A stretch of DNA of 64,000 bases. It comes from Linum tenue. Lineage: Eukaryota; Streptophyta; Magnoliopsida; Malpighiales; Linaceae. Below the pieces are notes generated by a model. That model was not told the origin of the DNA and made no database searches. It worked only from the letters and a program-made list of their open reading frames with translations. Shown piece by piece: positions 20,187-31,870 of this stretch (positions within the stretch are counted from its first letter, which is position 1; each line of letters begins with the position of its first letter). The position numbers and the translations under genes were made by a program. The DNA lies in the NCBI GenBank assembly GCA_946122785.1, contig CAMGYJ010000011.1:54796449-54860448 (forward strand), written 5' to 3'.

Positions 20187-23100
20187 TCACGCCCTGACCT
20201 CTTTGTTTGCCGCCTTCTTATCAGCGCCAGTGTTCCCATCATCCATCAACTGTCCGGAAGGTTGTGCCTCCGTCGCCATCTGCATTTCCTTCCTCTTCTC
20301 TGCCACCAGTTTAGGACACATAAAGCTTGGTTGATTTGTTGATGACAGAAGCCTAGCCCACATTCTGTCTGTTATCACCACCTTGTTCTGTGTCTCGATG
20401 ATTCTCTGATCAAAGAAAATAGCAGGCCTTAGTTAGGGGTGTCACTTGGTAGCAATACTGTGGAGGTGGAGCTGACAGAATACATGTAGCTTTGGTTTGC
20501 AGGTTCTGCAGTTTTTTTACATGTGTTCTATCTCTGTTTGCATATGAAGATGTGATGATGGCAGCATATTTTACATGGCTATCACCTAGATATGGAGAAC
20601 CTTAAGAAAGCTATAGTGACTATTAGGGCATCAACTTACGTAGAAAGGTATGTATGTTTGTCGGCCATTTACAAGACCAGATGTATAGCCTGTGTACCCA
20701 GCCATTGCTCCATGAACACAACTCTGAGCGAGTAGTGTACAGTAAACATTGTCAGATGCATTGCTTGGAATAGCACGAATCATGTAAGTGGGATCTGTTC
20801 AAACAAAACAAATTTCAGTTTAGTTATCCATTGTCCAAAATTCAACTCAAGGTACAAATATACTAGCTTCCATGAAGTCCAACCTATATATTTGAGGTTT
20901 ATGGACATCTTCTGTGCTTTTAGATGATCCTGCCAAACATGAAAAGAGAACTTTCAATCGTGACCACAATGTTTCACCCTACAATTACCAGCAAACATAG
21001 TCTTGGAATTGAAGAGAATGAAGAAGGGGGTGGGAAGAAGGCAAACCTTGATATTCTGTGATAACCACAGCCCAACGTCTTGGAGAAGCTTATTTCCTGA
21101 AGCGTCTGTCATTGATTTAGTCTCAGAAATGAGCTCTTGCCCAGCACCTTCAGCTACCACAATAACCATGTGCCCACTTTCCTTTAGACGTTTCTCAACG
21201 AACTCTAAAAGACCACCTTCCCCTTTCAGGAAGAATGGTGATTCTGGAATGAGGCAGCAATCTACATCTCGACTTGCAAGAGTAGCATACATGGCAATAA
21301 AACCTGCACCCAAAATCAAATTGAATGAGCAAAACAAGCCAAAGAAAGAAGTCAAGAAAAAGGAACAGTCAACTATGACAACTTCACTAAATAAAAAGTG
21401 GCAGCTTCAGCATACTACAAGGGAACTCACCACTATAACGACCCATTAACTTCACAAGACCAATGCCATTCTCTCCACTTTCAGCTTCAACATGTGCAGC
21501 ATTAATAGCACGTTGAGCTTCCTCAACAGCAGTGTCAAAGCCAAATGATTTGTCGATCACCTGTTATGATTTAACCAAGTTTCAGACAGTTGATGTTTAG
21601 AAAATGATGAGTGGTTAAATAAAAAGCGTGGTTGCATTATTTGATTGGAGAAACAGATTGGCAGAGCAAAGTACAATACCGGAATATCATTATCAATTGT
21701 TTTAGGAATGCCAGCAACGACGACTTTGAGCCCCCGCCTTCTAACTTCCTGCATGTTAAAGATTTCAAATTACAGTTCCAAATAGTCTCTGGAATAAGCC
21801 TCTCAACCAGGTGCAATACTAGACAGTTATGGTTCAAAAATAGATTACCTCATATATAAGTGCAGCTCCTTTCTGTGTACCATCACCTCCAATAATATAC
21901 ACCTGCATTACCAAAAGAACTACATATCAACATCCATCGATTCCTGAACTCATAAAGAATCTAACAAACAAACCTGATTAATACCCATCTGTTCCATCTG
22001 GTCCACGAATAATTTTTCACAAACCTGATTAATACCCCGGTCCTCAATGCTGTCAACTATCTTTTTGGTATCATGACCACCTCGTGAAGTCCCAAGGATG
22101 GTTCCACCACGTTTGTGAATATCATTCACAACCTTAAGCGTCAGGTCTATCGTGTTTCGAGCATAGAAGCCCCTGTATCCTCCCTGCATACAAGTTTCCC
22201 ATTCAGAAGTGACTTCATTAGTTAGCACCAGAGCGTTTCCAATTCTAGCCTATGGATCACAACACAGTTAAAGGCCTGCAGCTTACATCGATCCCAAGCA
22301 CTTTCCTTACGCCATACATGGAATACAAGGTGGACACAATTTCTCTGATTACGGTATTGAGTCCTGGGCAAAGACCACCACAAGTCACAATACAAGCCTG
22401 GACTTCGTCCGAATCGAAGTAGACCTGTGAGACAACCACCCCCACCATAACAATGCATTAGTAAGAGAAAACATCTGCACATATCTCATTTGCTTCATCC
22501 TCGTATCCAAAAGCTCGAAATTACAATAATTTTCACCTTTTGGCGTGGTCCAGCACGCCTGAAATGGACACCCCTCGGGCTATCCTTATGAACAACAATC
22601 TATACAAAGAACAAGGGAACAGAAGAATCGCCCAATTAGAACATTCATCATTGAGCCCAGATGAAAGTACAGGAAACCAGACAGGATCCTTACTCTTTGA
22701 GGGACGGTATCATCCACATCAACAAAGTACTGCCTGCAAAAAGAAGCGGAACCCAGAACGAAAAGGTTCAATTCCAATGCAGAGCGCGGGAACAGAAACC
22801 TGGGCGAGCCATAAAAAGGAAAAGCTTCCAAATAGTTTGGGGAGAAATGGGGAAATCCCAACTCACTTGACGACGGAGTAGGCAGGATTGTCTTGCAGAG
22901 GATTGGGATGAGTCTGAAAGAAACCCCAAAAAAAAAAAAAAGAGAGTTCAAATTCCACCCCAATTTAAATTTGGTCCTCAAATTTGGCTGATGATTGAAT
23001 CACTAATCCTCCCCGCAACCCAGAAAAGGGAATCAATTAAAAGTTCCCATTTTCTCAGAGACCCAATAAAGACACCGACGGATCAAGAAATCCCAATTGA

Positions 23101-23483
23101 AAAAACCAACTACTACGATCCATTAAATATGGGTAGAAGGAAGAAGAAGAAGAAAAAGAGCGTACTGGAAGATTGGGGAGGTAATCGGTCAAATGAGGAA
23201 CATCTTCAAGAACGTAGCCATAATCGCCGTTGACGATCTTCGGCTTGAACAGGCCATTGCCGACGCCGCCGTTGGCGGTGGTGGCCTTGTTGTCAGACGC
23301 TGCTGGTGACGGTGCCGCCATGAGACGCCGGGACACGGAACTGAAATCGAGATGACGAGGACCAAAACTGAAGCTGCCGGAAGGAGAAGAAAGCCCGAGG
23401 GAGCAAGTACTGTTGGAGCAGGAGGTAGCGAGGGAGAGGATCAATGGCGACGAGTGGTGAAGAGAGAAAATCGATGAATCCAT
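20187..23483 (-). CDS. PFK: ATP-dependent 6-phosphofructokinase
   Basis: It phosphorylates fructose 6-phosphate to fructose 1,6-bisphosphate in glycolysis. Thirteen exons: 23166-23483, 22867-22913, 22694-22733, 22537-22599, 22287-22424, 22025-22183, 21849-21902, 21680-21748, 21431-21560, 21047-21303, 20884-20929, 20640-20794, 20187-20405. All borders are GT-AG and join in frame to 564 residues. Key features are [39 protein letters not shown] (nucleotide site), [12 protein letters not shown], the catalytic [40 protein letters not shown] and [15 protein letters not shown]. The sequence is closest to the plant PFK3/6/7 group, by recollection. The first ATG gives a serine-rich leader ahead of [19 protein letters not shown], while Met55 (codon at 23319-23321) would give the short form usual in that group, so plastid versus cytosolic location is open. 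A second in-frame donor follows exon 6. Confidence 0.97.
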
Positions 23484-26330
23484 GCACCGAAAGAGGGACT
23501 GGGTGGGGAGTATTTGGAGAGGAGGCCGCCCATACTTATAGGAGAAGACTGTTGACCATCTGGAAACCAGAATGGAGCAGAGGATGAAAAAGGGGAGAAA
23601 ATTTATGTAATATAATTTGAATTGAGAGAGACGAGGAGCAAACAAGAAAAAAAAAAGCTGCAAGAGGATTCTGGTTTTGGTTTTGGACCGCAGAGGTTTT
23701 GTGAATATTAGGCAAACAGATGGCGTGGAGAGCTCCGGTTTTCGAATCGTTCAACCGAGCAATTGGGTTGGGGAGAAGGAAAGTGCCACGAAAGTAAAGG
23801 GGAAAGAGGTTTGATTGATCGGTCTGTATGTTCTAGATTCTGTTATGCTCGTCTTCTGACTCAATAATTATTTTCTCGGAAAATTGTTTTCTGTTGGATT
23901 AAACGAGGGACGAGAAAATTCTCTTTTTTTCTTGACGGAGGGACTAGACAGATAGAATTGCCGTGGGAGAAAAGTCACAAGGTAAAAAGGTTAACCTCTA
24001 TTAATCAATTCGCCTCAAAATTTCTTTGAAAGATTTTATTACAATATTGTAAGTGGGTTTTTTTTTTGTTGGACAAGTTTGAAATAGGGTTGTTCATAGT
24101 ACGATGGCGAATAAAATCATTTTTGTGTAACATAATGTTATACGTTTTACACTTTAATTGTTGTTCTTGATTACGTTTCATCGTGGACTTTGTTTGATCT
24201 ATTATTTTGAGAGAGGGAATAAAAGTACATATGCATTTTAAATGAGATGGTCGAATTTATAGTTGGCAATTCTTTTGGGGTTAATATGATGATGATTCAT
24301 ATTTATTCAATAACAAACAATAAAACCATCCTAATATATAACAGTGCATATCGCAAAGTCTGCTAACATAATCCATGGTGGTTTTGCTGTTGACACTAGA
24401 CTAGATGACGCATCAAAGCATGCCTAATCCTATTCTATTTATAGAAAATAATAATAAATAACATAGAAAAAAAATTGATACGTACGGCATATGCCGTTGT
24501 TCTTCTAGTTCCAAAAAAAGTCACCCACCGTTTTGAAGGCCTAGGCCTACTAATTAATTAAGCTACTGAAAAAATTGATTAGTAATGCATAATTAAACAA
24601 CACCAATCATACTTAACGAGTTAGTTAATTAATTAATTAATAAGAACTGTATGTTTGGATTTTACCGGCAGTGGACATGGGCCGGTCTTTTACTTCTCGG
24701 GTCCTGCCTTCTTTTTCATCAAAAAGTATACAGCTCTCCGGCTCTGTACGTAAAACGTGATCAGTTTTGCCGGTAAACGCAGATCTCGTGGTACAGTTAC
24801 CTGCCAACTTATCAATGGCGCCATTCCATCTTCAAGCTGCGCCTGTGAGGCCTAATTATCTCCCGTCACCAAAAGCAAGAAAGCAGATGGGAGGTCTAAA
24901 ATCTAATTAAGTATTGGAAAGCAAGGCAATCCACATGTTGGAAGACAGATTCGGCCGTAATAAAAAAAAAAAAAAAATGGATTCCCCTTGCACCGATCGT
25001 GCTCCATATTTCGTAGTGTTTTGTTAGTAATTGTGGATAAGATGCTTTTATGTGTATACGGTTAATTTGAAAAGGGAGGTGGTAATTAAACGACGGCGTT
25101 TTCCACCCGGCGGTGAGAGTTTGAAGGTTGGTTCATTTCCTTATGAGCCAGGACACGTGGAGGCTGATGAAGGATTACACGTGGCAACCCATGCGCGTGG
25201 CTTTTTTTTTTATTTTTTATTGTTTTCTTCTTCTTCATTTGTTGATGTGTGCTGCTGGAGAAATGCGCATGGGTTTTCCAGCACATCCCATGCGACTACT
25301 AGACTAGAACCATCCTTAGAATATTCCGAGTCCTCCGATCGAGTCGAACTCGGACGGACGTCAGCCCGAAAACCGAATTCAGCCATGGGTGCTTTATGTA
25401 TGTTAATGTAATGTGTATAAATCGTCATTGATTTTCTTACATCACATCAGAATAGGTAATAAATCTATTGTGTCGGGTCGACCAATCCAACCGGTCAATG
25501 GCTTCGGGTCCACGTATGATTTTTTTTTTTTTTTTTGGTCATAAATAGTTTGTAATAGCGACGACCAAATAATGTGTTCTTAAAATCTCACAATTTCAGT
25601 TTGTGTGTCAAACTTCAACCTGAGGTTCAAGTCAGCAGCGTCCATGGTTTGTAGGACGAAGATTGAGTTGGGTATGGTGGTGTGATTGATGTGTTCCGTG
25701 AAAGAGAGTTCTGTAAATTAACAGAAACTTCACCCATTGATTTCAATTGCTTTAATTCAGATTTGGAATGGGTTTGAGCGATGGAAAATGATGATTGGGT
25801 TGGGAGACATAGGCCGAGGAAGATGAGGAAGACAAAACACAAAGGGCAAAAGTGACCTTTTGGTTTCTTTATAAAAAAAAAACATTGAATAGCTTCTAAA
25901 CACCATATTTGACCCAAATTTCTATAGAAAAAAATCTCTAGTTTTTCAAATGAGAGATTTTGGATCCAAATTTCTAATCCAAACGACTCCTTAGGGGGAA
26001 GATGCATGCCTTGTGGCAGCAAGGGCGCTTTTTGTTAGTGTGGGACTGTAGAAGGTTGCGACATAAAATCTAGGATGTAATTTGTTGAGTTGGTAAATTT
26101 CATTGGTAATTATGGTTTCTTTGTGGTGATTTTCAATTGGTGATTTGGTGAGCTGTGCAACAAAGGATGCAACACAAAACCTAAAAGCTGCTTTCTTGGA
26201 GGAAGTATGGTTTTCTATAAGGCTTCTCTTTCTCTTATCTAATGTTATTTACTTATTTTGATCCTTAGAGCTTTGAAAGGGCTGTAAATGTAGTGATCAA
26301 ACATATATTTTCATCACAAGCTGGTCTATT
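23484..26330. other. Upstream region of PFK and intergenic sequence
   Basis: The first several hundred bases should hold the PFK promoter and 5' leader (TC-rich on the gene strand). The rest is AT-rich, with A and T runs near 24960, 25205 and 25525. Open frames at 25031-25411 and 25627-26022 show no recognisable family or composition bias, and I do not call them genes. Confidence 0.45.
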
Positions 26331-26690
26331 CAGTGGCGGACGCAAGATTTGAAAGTACCTCTGTTCTCTTTTCAAAATATAAATATATAATTAATTAATA
26401 TAATTGAAACTAATAATATTCAAATAATTCATACATAGATATAGAAATAATCGACTAATATAATTACTGTTTGCATAAACAACCACGACGAGTTTTCATA
26501 TTTTGAAAGAAATGCAAAATACATTTGTTGTTTACACTCTTAAATAAGTCTCTTTTAATGTATCCCACTAAACAATCATTAGAAAACTGATAACCAATTC
26601 GACTTCGAAACTTGTTTGTAATATAAGTTCAAGCTAAAAATGCTCTTTCTATACCTATAGTTGCAATAGGTAGAATCAAAACTAGTTTTA
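26331..26690 (-). mobile_element. hAT transposase C-terminal remnant
   Basis: Read on the minus strand, 26679-26520 gives ILPIATIGIERAF, then (after a stop) RSRIGYQFSNDCLVGYIKRD. This is the pattern of the hAT C-terminal dimerisation region: an (A)T.ERxFS-like motif, then R.RxG....NDCL..YIxRD. CAGTGGCGGACGCAAG at 26331 resembles a hAT terminus. Stops and the lack of the rest show that it is dead. Confidence 0.6.
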
Positions 26691-27108
26691 AAAGCAAATA
26701 AATTGATGGATATGAGTGTTGCACTTTGTCTCCATCAATACTCGAGACAATTTATTATGAACAACCTATTGTCGAATAATAATGTTATGAATGAAACCGA
26801 TAAATTAACTAATTTTTCCTGTCATGAACAAATTATGAGTTATGATGTAGTAGTAAAACATCCTTATATTCATTGTAGGTGTGATATTTTTGTTCCTCCC
26901 CAAATTTTACTCATGTCCCGTGACAAAGGCAAATGGTGCTCCCTCCACCTATGCGTCTATCCATTTCATCAACTATCATGTTTGGTTACTTAGTATTTGA
27001 TAATGTTTTGCTATCTATTTCTCGGTCTTGGATGATCTATGTGGGGAAAAAATCCAACATGGTGACTAGGTGACTTTGATAGAAAATGGATGAAAGTGAT
27101 AGAATAAA
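26691..27108. other. AT-rich intergenic sequence
   Basis: One open frame (26703-26993) has no recognisable product. It may be flanking sequence of the hAT remnant. Confidence 0.35.
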
Positions 27109-27576
27109 TAGGGATGGCAACAAAACCCGAATTCGCGGGTACCCTACTCGAGCCAATCCGGTCAACGCGGGTAAAATCCGTGTTGACGAGTTTTGGGTCG
27201 GGTTCAGGTTTAAACTCGTTCACTATTCACCGGGTTGGGTTGGGTTTGGGTTTAGGTAAATCCTCCCCATGGGTATCCGCCCACACTCATATAATTAATT
27301 TTTCCGGTATGTTTAATATTCTAAACAACTAATCTTCTTCATGGACAATTTGTATTAAGAGATTGATATTTAACTTTTATTTTGATAGAAACTTGTTATT
27401 GTAATTTTTTTACGACAAAAACCCATGGGTACCCATGAACCCGCGGATACCCAGCGGGTTGGGTTGGGTTTGAGTTTTTCAAACCCAGTGGGTTTTACCC
27501 CAGGTTTTTTTCACGAATAAACCCATGGGTTTGGGTTTGACAAAACCCGACCCAACCCGACCCATTGCCGTCCCTA
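27109..27576. mobile_element. Non-autonomous hAT element (468 bp)
   Basis: The ends TAGGGATGGCAACAAAACCCG and (complement) TAGGGACGGCAATGGGTCGGG are inverted. The flanks AGAATAAA (27101-27108) and AGAATAAC (27577-27584) form an 8-bp duplication with one mismatch. The subterminal parts are packed with ACCCG/CGGGT words in both orientations. No coding sequence is present. Confidence 0.8.
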
Positions 27577-27745
27577 AGAATAACCAGTTCATTACACTGG
27601 GACACTTATATATTAGGGTTTTTTTATAGGAACTTATATATTAGGGTTTAATTGCTTTTTTATACAAAATATTCCAAAATTGAACAAGGAGATACATAAA
27701 ATGAAGAAAATAGTGGTAATCATCTAGTAATTGAACCATGGATAA

Positions 27746-28339
27746 TGTTTGAACCTAACTGAGTGTAGGAGTGAGGTTCGGGTAAGAGTTTGGGTCAAGA
27801 AGAAACACGAGCGTCGGGTTTGATCGGAGGGGGAAGGAGGGGAGAGTCAAGTGAGAGTGAGCTCCAGGACTTTTAGAGAGAGAAGTAGTTGTTATAGAGC
27901 GAGAATGACTAAAAATGCGATCCCCTCACCCACCGTAGTAAATGCCATATTTATAGGCTTCATGGTGGTGGGTGAGTGGTTGACCCAAGTGGGGATACAA
28001 GATGTGACCATTGGGATACAATGATGTGACCACTGGCACACTAAGGGTTTTCGGCCCTGTCCAGGCCATCCCTCTACCTAGGACGTGTCAGAGACCTGCC
28101 AATGACCCTGATGTGACTACTTCCTGGGGAGGAAAGCTACGCTCCCCTCCTTTCTTGGCTTAGCCTGCGCCATGCTCTCCCTCGGCGCCTGTAACTCGCA
28201 TCGCGCCTAAACTCCTCGCGCCAGGACGTGGTTGACTGCGGTGAGGTGTCGCGCTCGGGGTCTTTGCGCTGCCATGTCGGAGTCCATCCAGTCGCGCCCT
28301 GTTCCTTGACGTGGCTAGGCCCGAGTCACATGCCCAACA
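27746..28339 (-). repeat. 3' LTR of the Tat element (594 bp)
   Basis: On the minus strand it starts TGTTGGGCATGTGACTCGGG and ends TTAGGTTCAAACA. TATAAATA is at 27948-27955. It lacks the 18-bp duplication seen in the other LTR. Confidence 0.93.
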
Positions 28340-28354
28340 ATTGCCCCCCATCAG
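28340..28354 (-). other. Polypurine tract of the Tat element
   Basis: The minus strand reads CTGATGGGGGGCAAT immediately before the 3' LTR, which is the usual position and composition of the plus-strand primer. Confidence 0.8.
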
Positions 28355-28941
28355 GGGGTGTTTCGTGAACACCTCCTGTTTGGATTTTTTCTTGACTGAC
28401 TCGGGCCTGTGTGATCCCCGTGAGGCTGGTCTTTCGGGCTTATTCCGCTCGTCTACTCCGCTTGTCTCGATCGGTCGGCTCCTGCGCGTGCTCGCGTTTG
28501 GGTTCTTCATCGCGCGCGGTATTACGAAACAGTGACGCGTTTGATGATGGCGCGCGCTCGCACGCTCGCGATTGGGCTCTTCACCGCGCTTGTAATAGGG
28601 CTTGGCTCGCTGCGCGCGATGTGTGCGGCGTGTAGGGCACGTCGCGCGCCGACTGTTGGGATTCGTTCGCCTCGCGCGATACCCGGTACTGCGCGAAGCG
28701 TGTTTTTCTTTCCTCGTGGGTATGTCCTGCCCCCCAGGCGGTGTGCGGCACTTGTGGCGTCGCCGACTAGTGCCTATGCTGGTAGGTATCCACGTGTCAT
28801 TGTGTGGTTAGGCTATTTGGGCGGGGATTTTTTGAATTTCGAAAAGATTTGGTAGGATCTGACGGTTACGGATCCCTATGTGGCTTTAACCCTTCGCATT
28901 CCGCTGGCCGACATTGGCCCTTTGCTTTCCCTCTAACCCAC

Positions 28942-28949
28942 TATAAAAA
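28942..28949 (+). promoter_or_regulatory. TATA box of the antisense gene
   Basis: TATAAAAA in the context cccacTATAAAAAcagg lies 156 bases before the ATG at 29098, at a typical distance for a plant promoter with a short leader (tctgtttcctccgatt...). It is on the strand opposite to the retrotransposon transcript. Confidence 0.6.
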
Positions 28950-29097
28950 CAGGTTGTTGTGGGGAGGAAGGGTTCATCTGTTTCCTCCGATTATTGCTTC
29001 ACTCTGCTTCCTCTGAGATTTGCTTCCTCTGAGATTTTTTCTCCTCCTTCTACAACCTCGATCCTTTTCCGCTGTTGCCAAGTTTCGAGTCGACATC

Positions 29098-31630
29098 ATG
29101 TCCAACGTCAACAACAACGAGGCCGAGGTCGTGCAAGGCGAAGAAGGTAATTTCTCCCCTCTCTCGCACACTTCTTCTGACCGTTCCGGTGGCGGGGACG
29201 GTGGTTCTGGGGGTTGGGGTGGCGGATCTGACGGCGGATGTGGCGGTGGCGACGGTGGGATTCCGGCAACGCCGTCATACGACGCTAGGTCCGGCGATGG
29301 TGTCGGAAGCTCCTCCGATGCGGGTAATATTCCCTCCGGTAGTGGGGAAGCGACGCAGCAGGCCCGGGGAGTGATGATCATCCGGCGTAATCAGGGTGGT
29401 CAACCGGTCATGGACGATGGAGTCACCGGCGATGAGGTCGCCGACGAAGAAGTCGTCGATGATGAAATCGCCGATGATGAAGCCGCGAATGAGATGGCGC
29501 AAGGAGACCTTGGTGCGCAATTCGCGCCGCGCGCCATTGAGCGCGTTACCGAAGCTATGGCCCGTTTGGGGCCGCAAGGTGTCGGTGCAACCTACCGCGT
29601 GATTGAGTGGGCCGAGATGTGGGGTGATCAGCCGGCGCCCTCGGACAACCTCAAGCGCGGACCCGAGCACTCCTCAACATACGACGTGGACGACGTGGAG
29701 GAGTTGGTCCGCGGGCTGGGTTTGCCCCCCCATTGGGAGTACGCTGCCCCGTCGGTGCGCAGCATGGTGGGTAACTGCCCCCCTGGGTGGTTCGGCGTAT
29801 ACACAGAATACTGGGTGATGGGGTTCAAGTTCCCCATCGATCCGCTGTTGTGCGCTATATATGAGCGCCTCAAGTGTTCCGTCGGGCGGCTCTCCCCCTC
29901 AGTGATCATGCACGCGAGCTGTCTCCGTCTCGCGTGTAAGAGGCTTAACATCGAGCCTACGTATGGCTTGTTTAGAAAGTTGTACAAAATCAAGGAGCCC
30001 ACGAGGGTGAGCGACTGTCTCTCTATCCAGCGACGCGACCACCGCCCCGAGGGTTTTGTGTATGGCTCGCCCAAGCTGAAGAAGACCTGGTTCGAGGAGT
30101 TCTTTTACGTTAAGCCTACCCCCGGGGAATGGGCGAGCGGCACCATGGCGGAGCCCACCTCTTGGGAGAAGGGCAGTACGCACGGGTTCGAGTCGGACGT
30201 CGGCTTCTATGTCGGGCTAAAAGATGAATATGAGGCTTGCATGCCTCATCGCATCAATTTATACGCCAAGGGTGTCCGCGAGGCTTGCTTGGAGGAGCTG
30301 TTTGGGGATGGTTAGTTATATTTTCTTTCCTTTGTATTCTGTCTTATTAACCGCTCTCTTACGACTTATTGGCGCAGGTGTTGACTTCTCCAACATTGCC
30401 AGCATGATGTCTGTGGATGACGTCGCGCCACGTGCTGACAAGAAGCAGACGCCTGCCGCGCAACCACTGACCGCCGCACAGCAGCTGTCCTTGGCGCTGT
30501 CGCAGCCCGAGGCGACAGTGACCAGGCCCGCTCGTCGGGATGGGAGTGGGGCGAGCAGCTCCTCCGGGCAACCGGCACTGCTGCCCCCGCCAGCGCTACA
30601 CCCGCCACCGCCACAGTCCACCAAGTTCGCGACGTGCGGATTCACACTGCGGCGGCGTGTAACCTGGTGTCCGCCAACCATGCGCTCCGGGCGATCGGGC
30701 CCGTTCTCACCGTTCCTCCGCGGGTGGAGAAGACGGACCCCCTCCATGATCTGGCGCAGATCCACTTCGCGGTAAGACCTCGTTAGATCCCTGTGGTTTA
30801 GGTTTTATTTTCCTCATCTCTTTTCCCGTCTTCCCCTTTATTGCCTTCGTGTTTGGCTAAGGCACGTGGCGTTGTAGGGTCTGTCGGCGACTTTCCGAGC
30901 TCAGCAGGAGCGCGCCGCGATGCGTGCAAAGATGAAGGCCGACGAAGCGCAGATCGTCCAGCTGGAGGGGAAGGTGCTCGGGGCCAACAACCGTGCTGAA
31001 GACGCGACAACTAAGGCCAACGAGGCATTGGAGTCGCTCGGCCTTTTGCAGAGCCGGTTGGCCGCGGACGTGGAGGCGGCCAAAGAGAAGGTGCGGAACG
31101 AAGAGCGCTCCGCCCTCCGGGAACAGCTGGAAGTCTCTTTTTCTGAGAGGTTGCGCAAGGCTCGCGAAGACTTCCAGAAGGAGAAGGACGACCTTGTCCG
31201 CCTTCATACCGTCGCGAAGGCTGAGGCCGTTCGCGCAGCTGAGGCCGCGGCCATCCGCCAGTTCAAGTCCTCCCAACCTTTCGGGAAGATCATGGCGGAT
31301 GCCATGACCAAGGCCGTGATAGCGGTCGGTAAGAAGGTTCGCCCCGAGAATCCAGGGATGCACTGGGATACTCGCGAGATGGTCCAACATGTCAGATCGT
31401 GGATCAGCGGGAAGCGTCCTTTGGATTCCGACTCCGAATCCGAGGAAGAGGAGGAGGAAGAGGGGGAGCGCCGGGAGGAGGTAGAGCGTCCAGCTGGGGA
31501 GGAGGTTTCAGGCGCCAGGAGGGATGGCGAGGTGGCTGATGAAGACGAGGAGGACGAGGAAGAGGAGCGTCCTTTGTTGCGTCGCAAGTCGAGCAAGGAG
31601 GACGAACAGCCCAACACTGGCTCTGCCTAA
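29098..31630 (+). CDS. Antisense gene of the Tat element, three exons, one frameshift in exon 2
   Basis: Exons are 29098-30310, 30378-30771 and 30878-31630. The introns of 67 and 106 bases have clean borders (G|GTTAGT...ggcgcag and GCG|GTAAGA...gttgtag). Exon 1 encodes a glycine-rich then acidic N-terminus, followed by a conserved-looking domain with PPGWFGVYTEYWVMGFKFP, RLSPSVIMHASCLRLACKRL and YGLFRKLYKIKEP. This resembles the Pfam family named putative gypsy-type transposon (PF04195), found in Tat-group extra genes. Exon 3 encodes a long alanine/glutamate-rich coiled coil (about 30900-31250) and an acidic tail of glutamate runs. Exon 2 begins in one frame (GVDFSNIASMMSVDDVAP) and ends in another (VHQVRDVRIHTAAACN...HDLAQIHFA), which joins exon 3 as GLSATFRAQQE. 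A net one-base change between about 30545 and 30620 is implied. The function is unknown. Convergent with pol. Confidence 0.75.
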
Positions 31631-31870
31631 GTGTTGCCCAATCTTTCCTTAGCTGTTTTGTTGGTTCCTCGTGCTTTTTTCGTTGTTTTTCTGTGTGTAA
31701 TTGCGAACAACCTTATGGCTCCTTCTTTGATTATGCCTAGTGGCCCTCGATTGTGTTTGTTTCTCTCTCTCTTTGCTCAACAACATCTTTGCTCAATAAC
31801 TTTGCATGCGCGAATGGGCGACGGTAACCGCTCTTGTTTCGTTTTCTCGCGCGGAGGGTGCGCGAACTGG

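Noticed and set aside
25031..25411. Open frame of 126 codons upstream of PFK
   Set aside because: No domain, no splice context and low-complexity composition. Likely chance.
29020..29097. Upstream extension of the antisense gene to 29020
   Set aside because: Position 29020 is a TTG, not an ATG. The first ATG in frame is at 29098.
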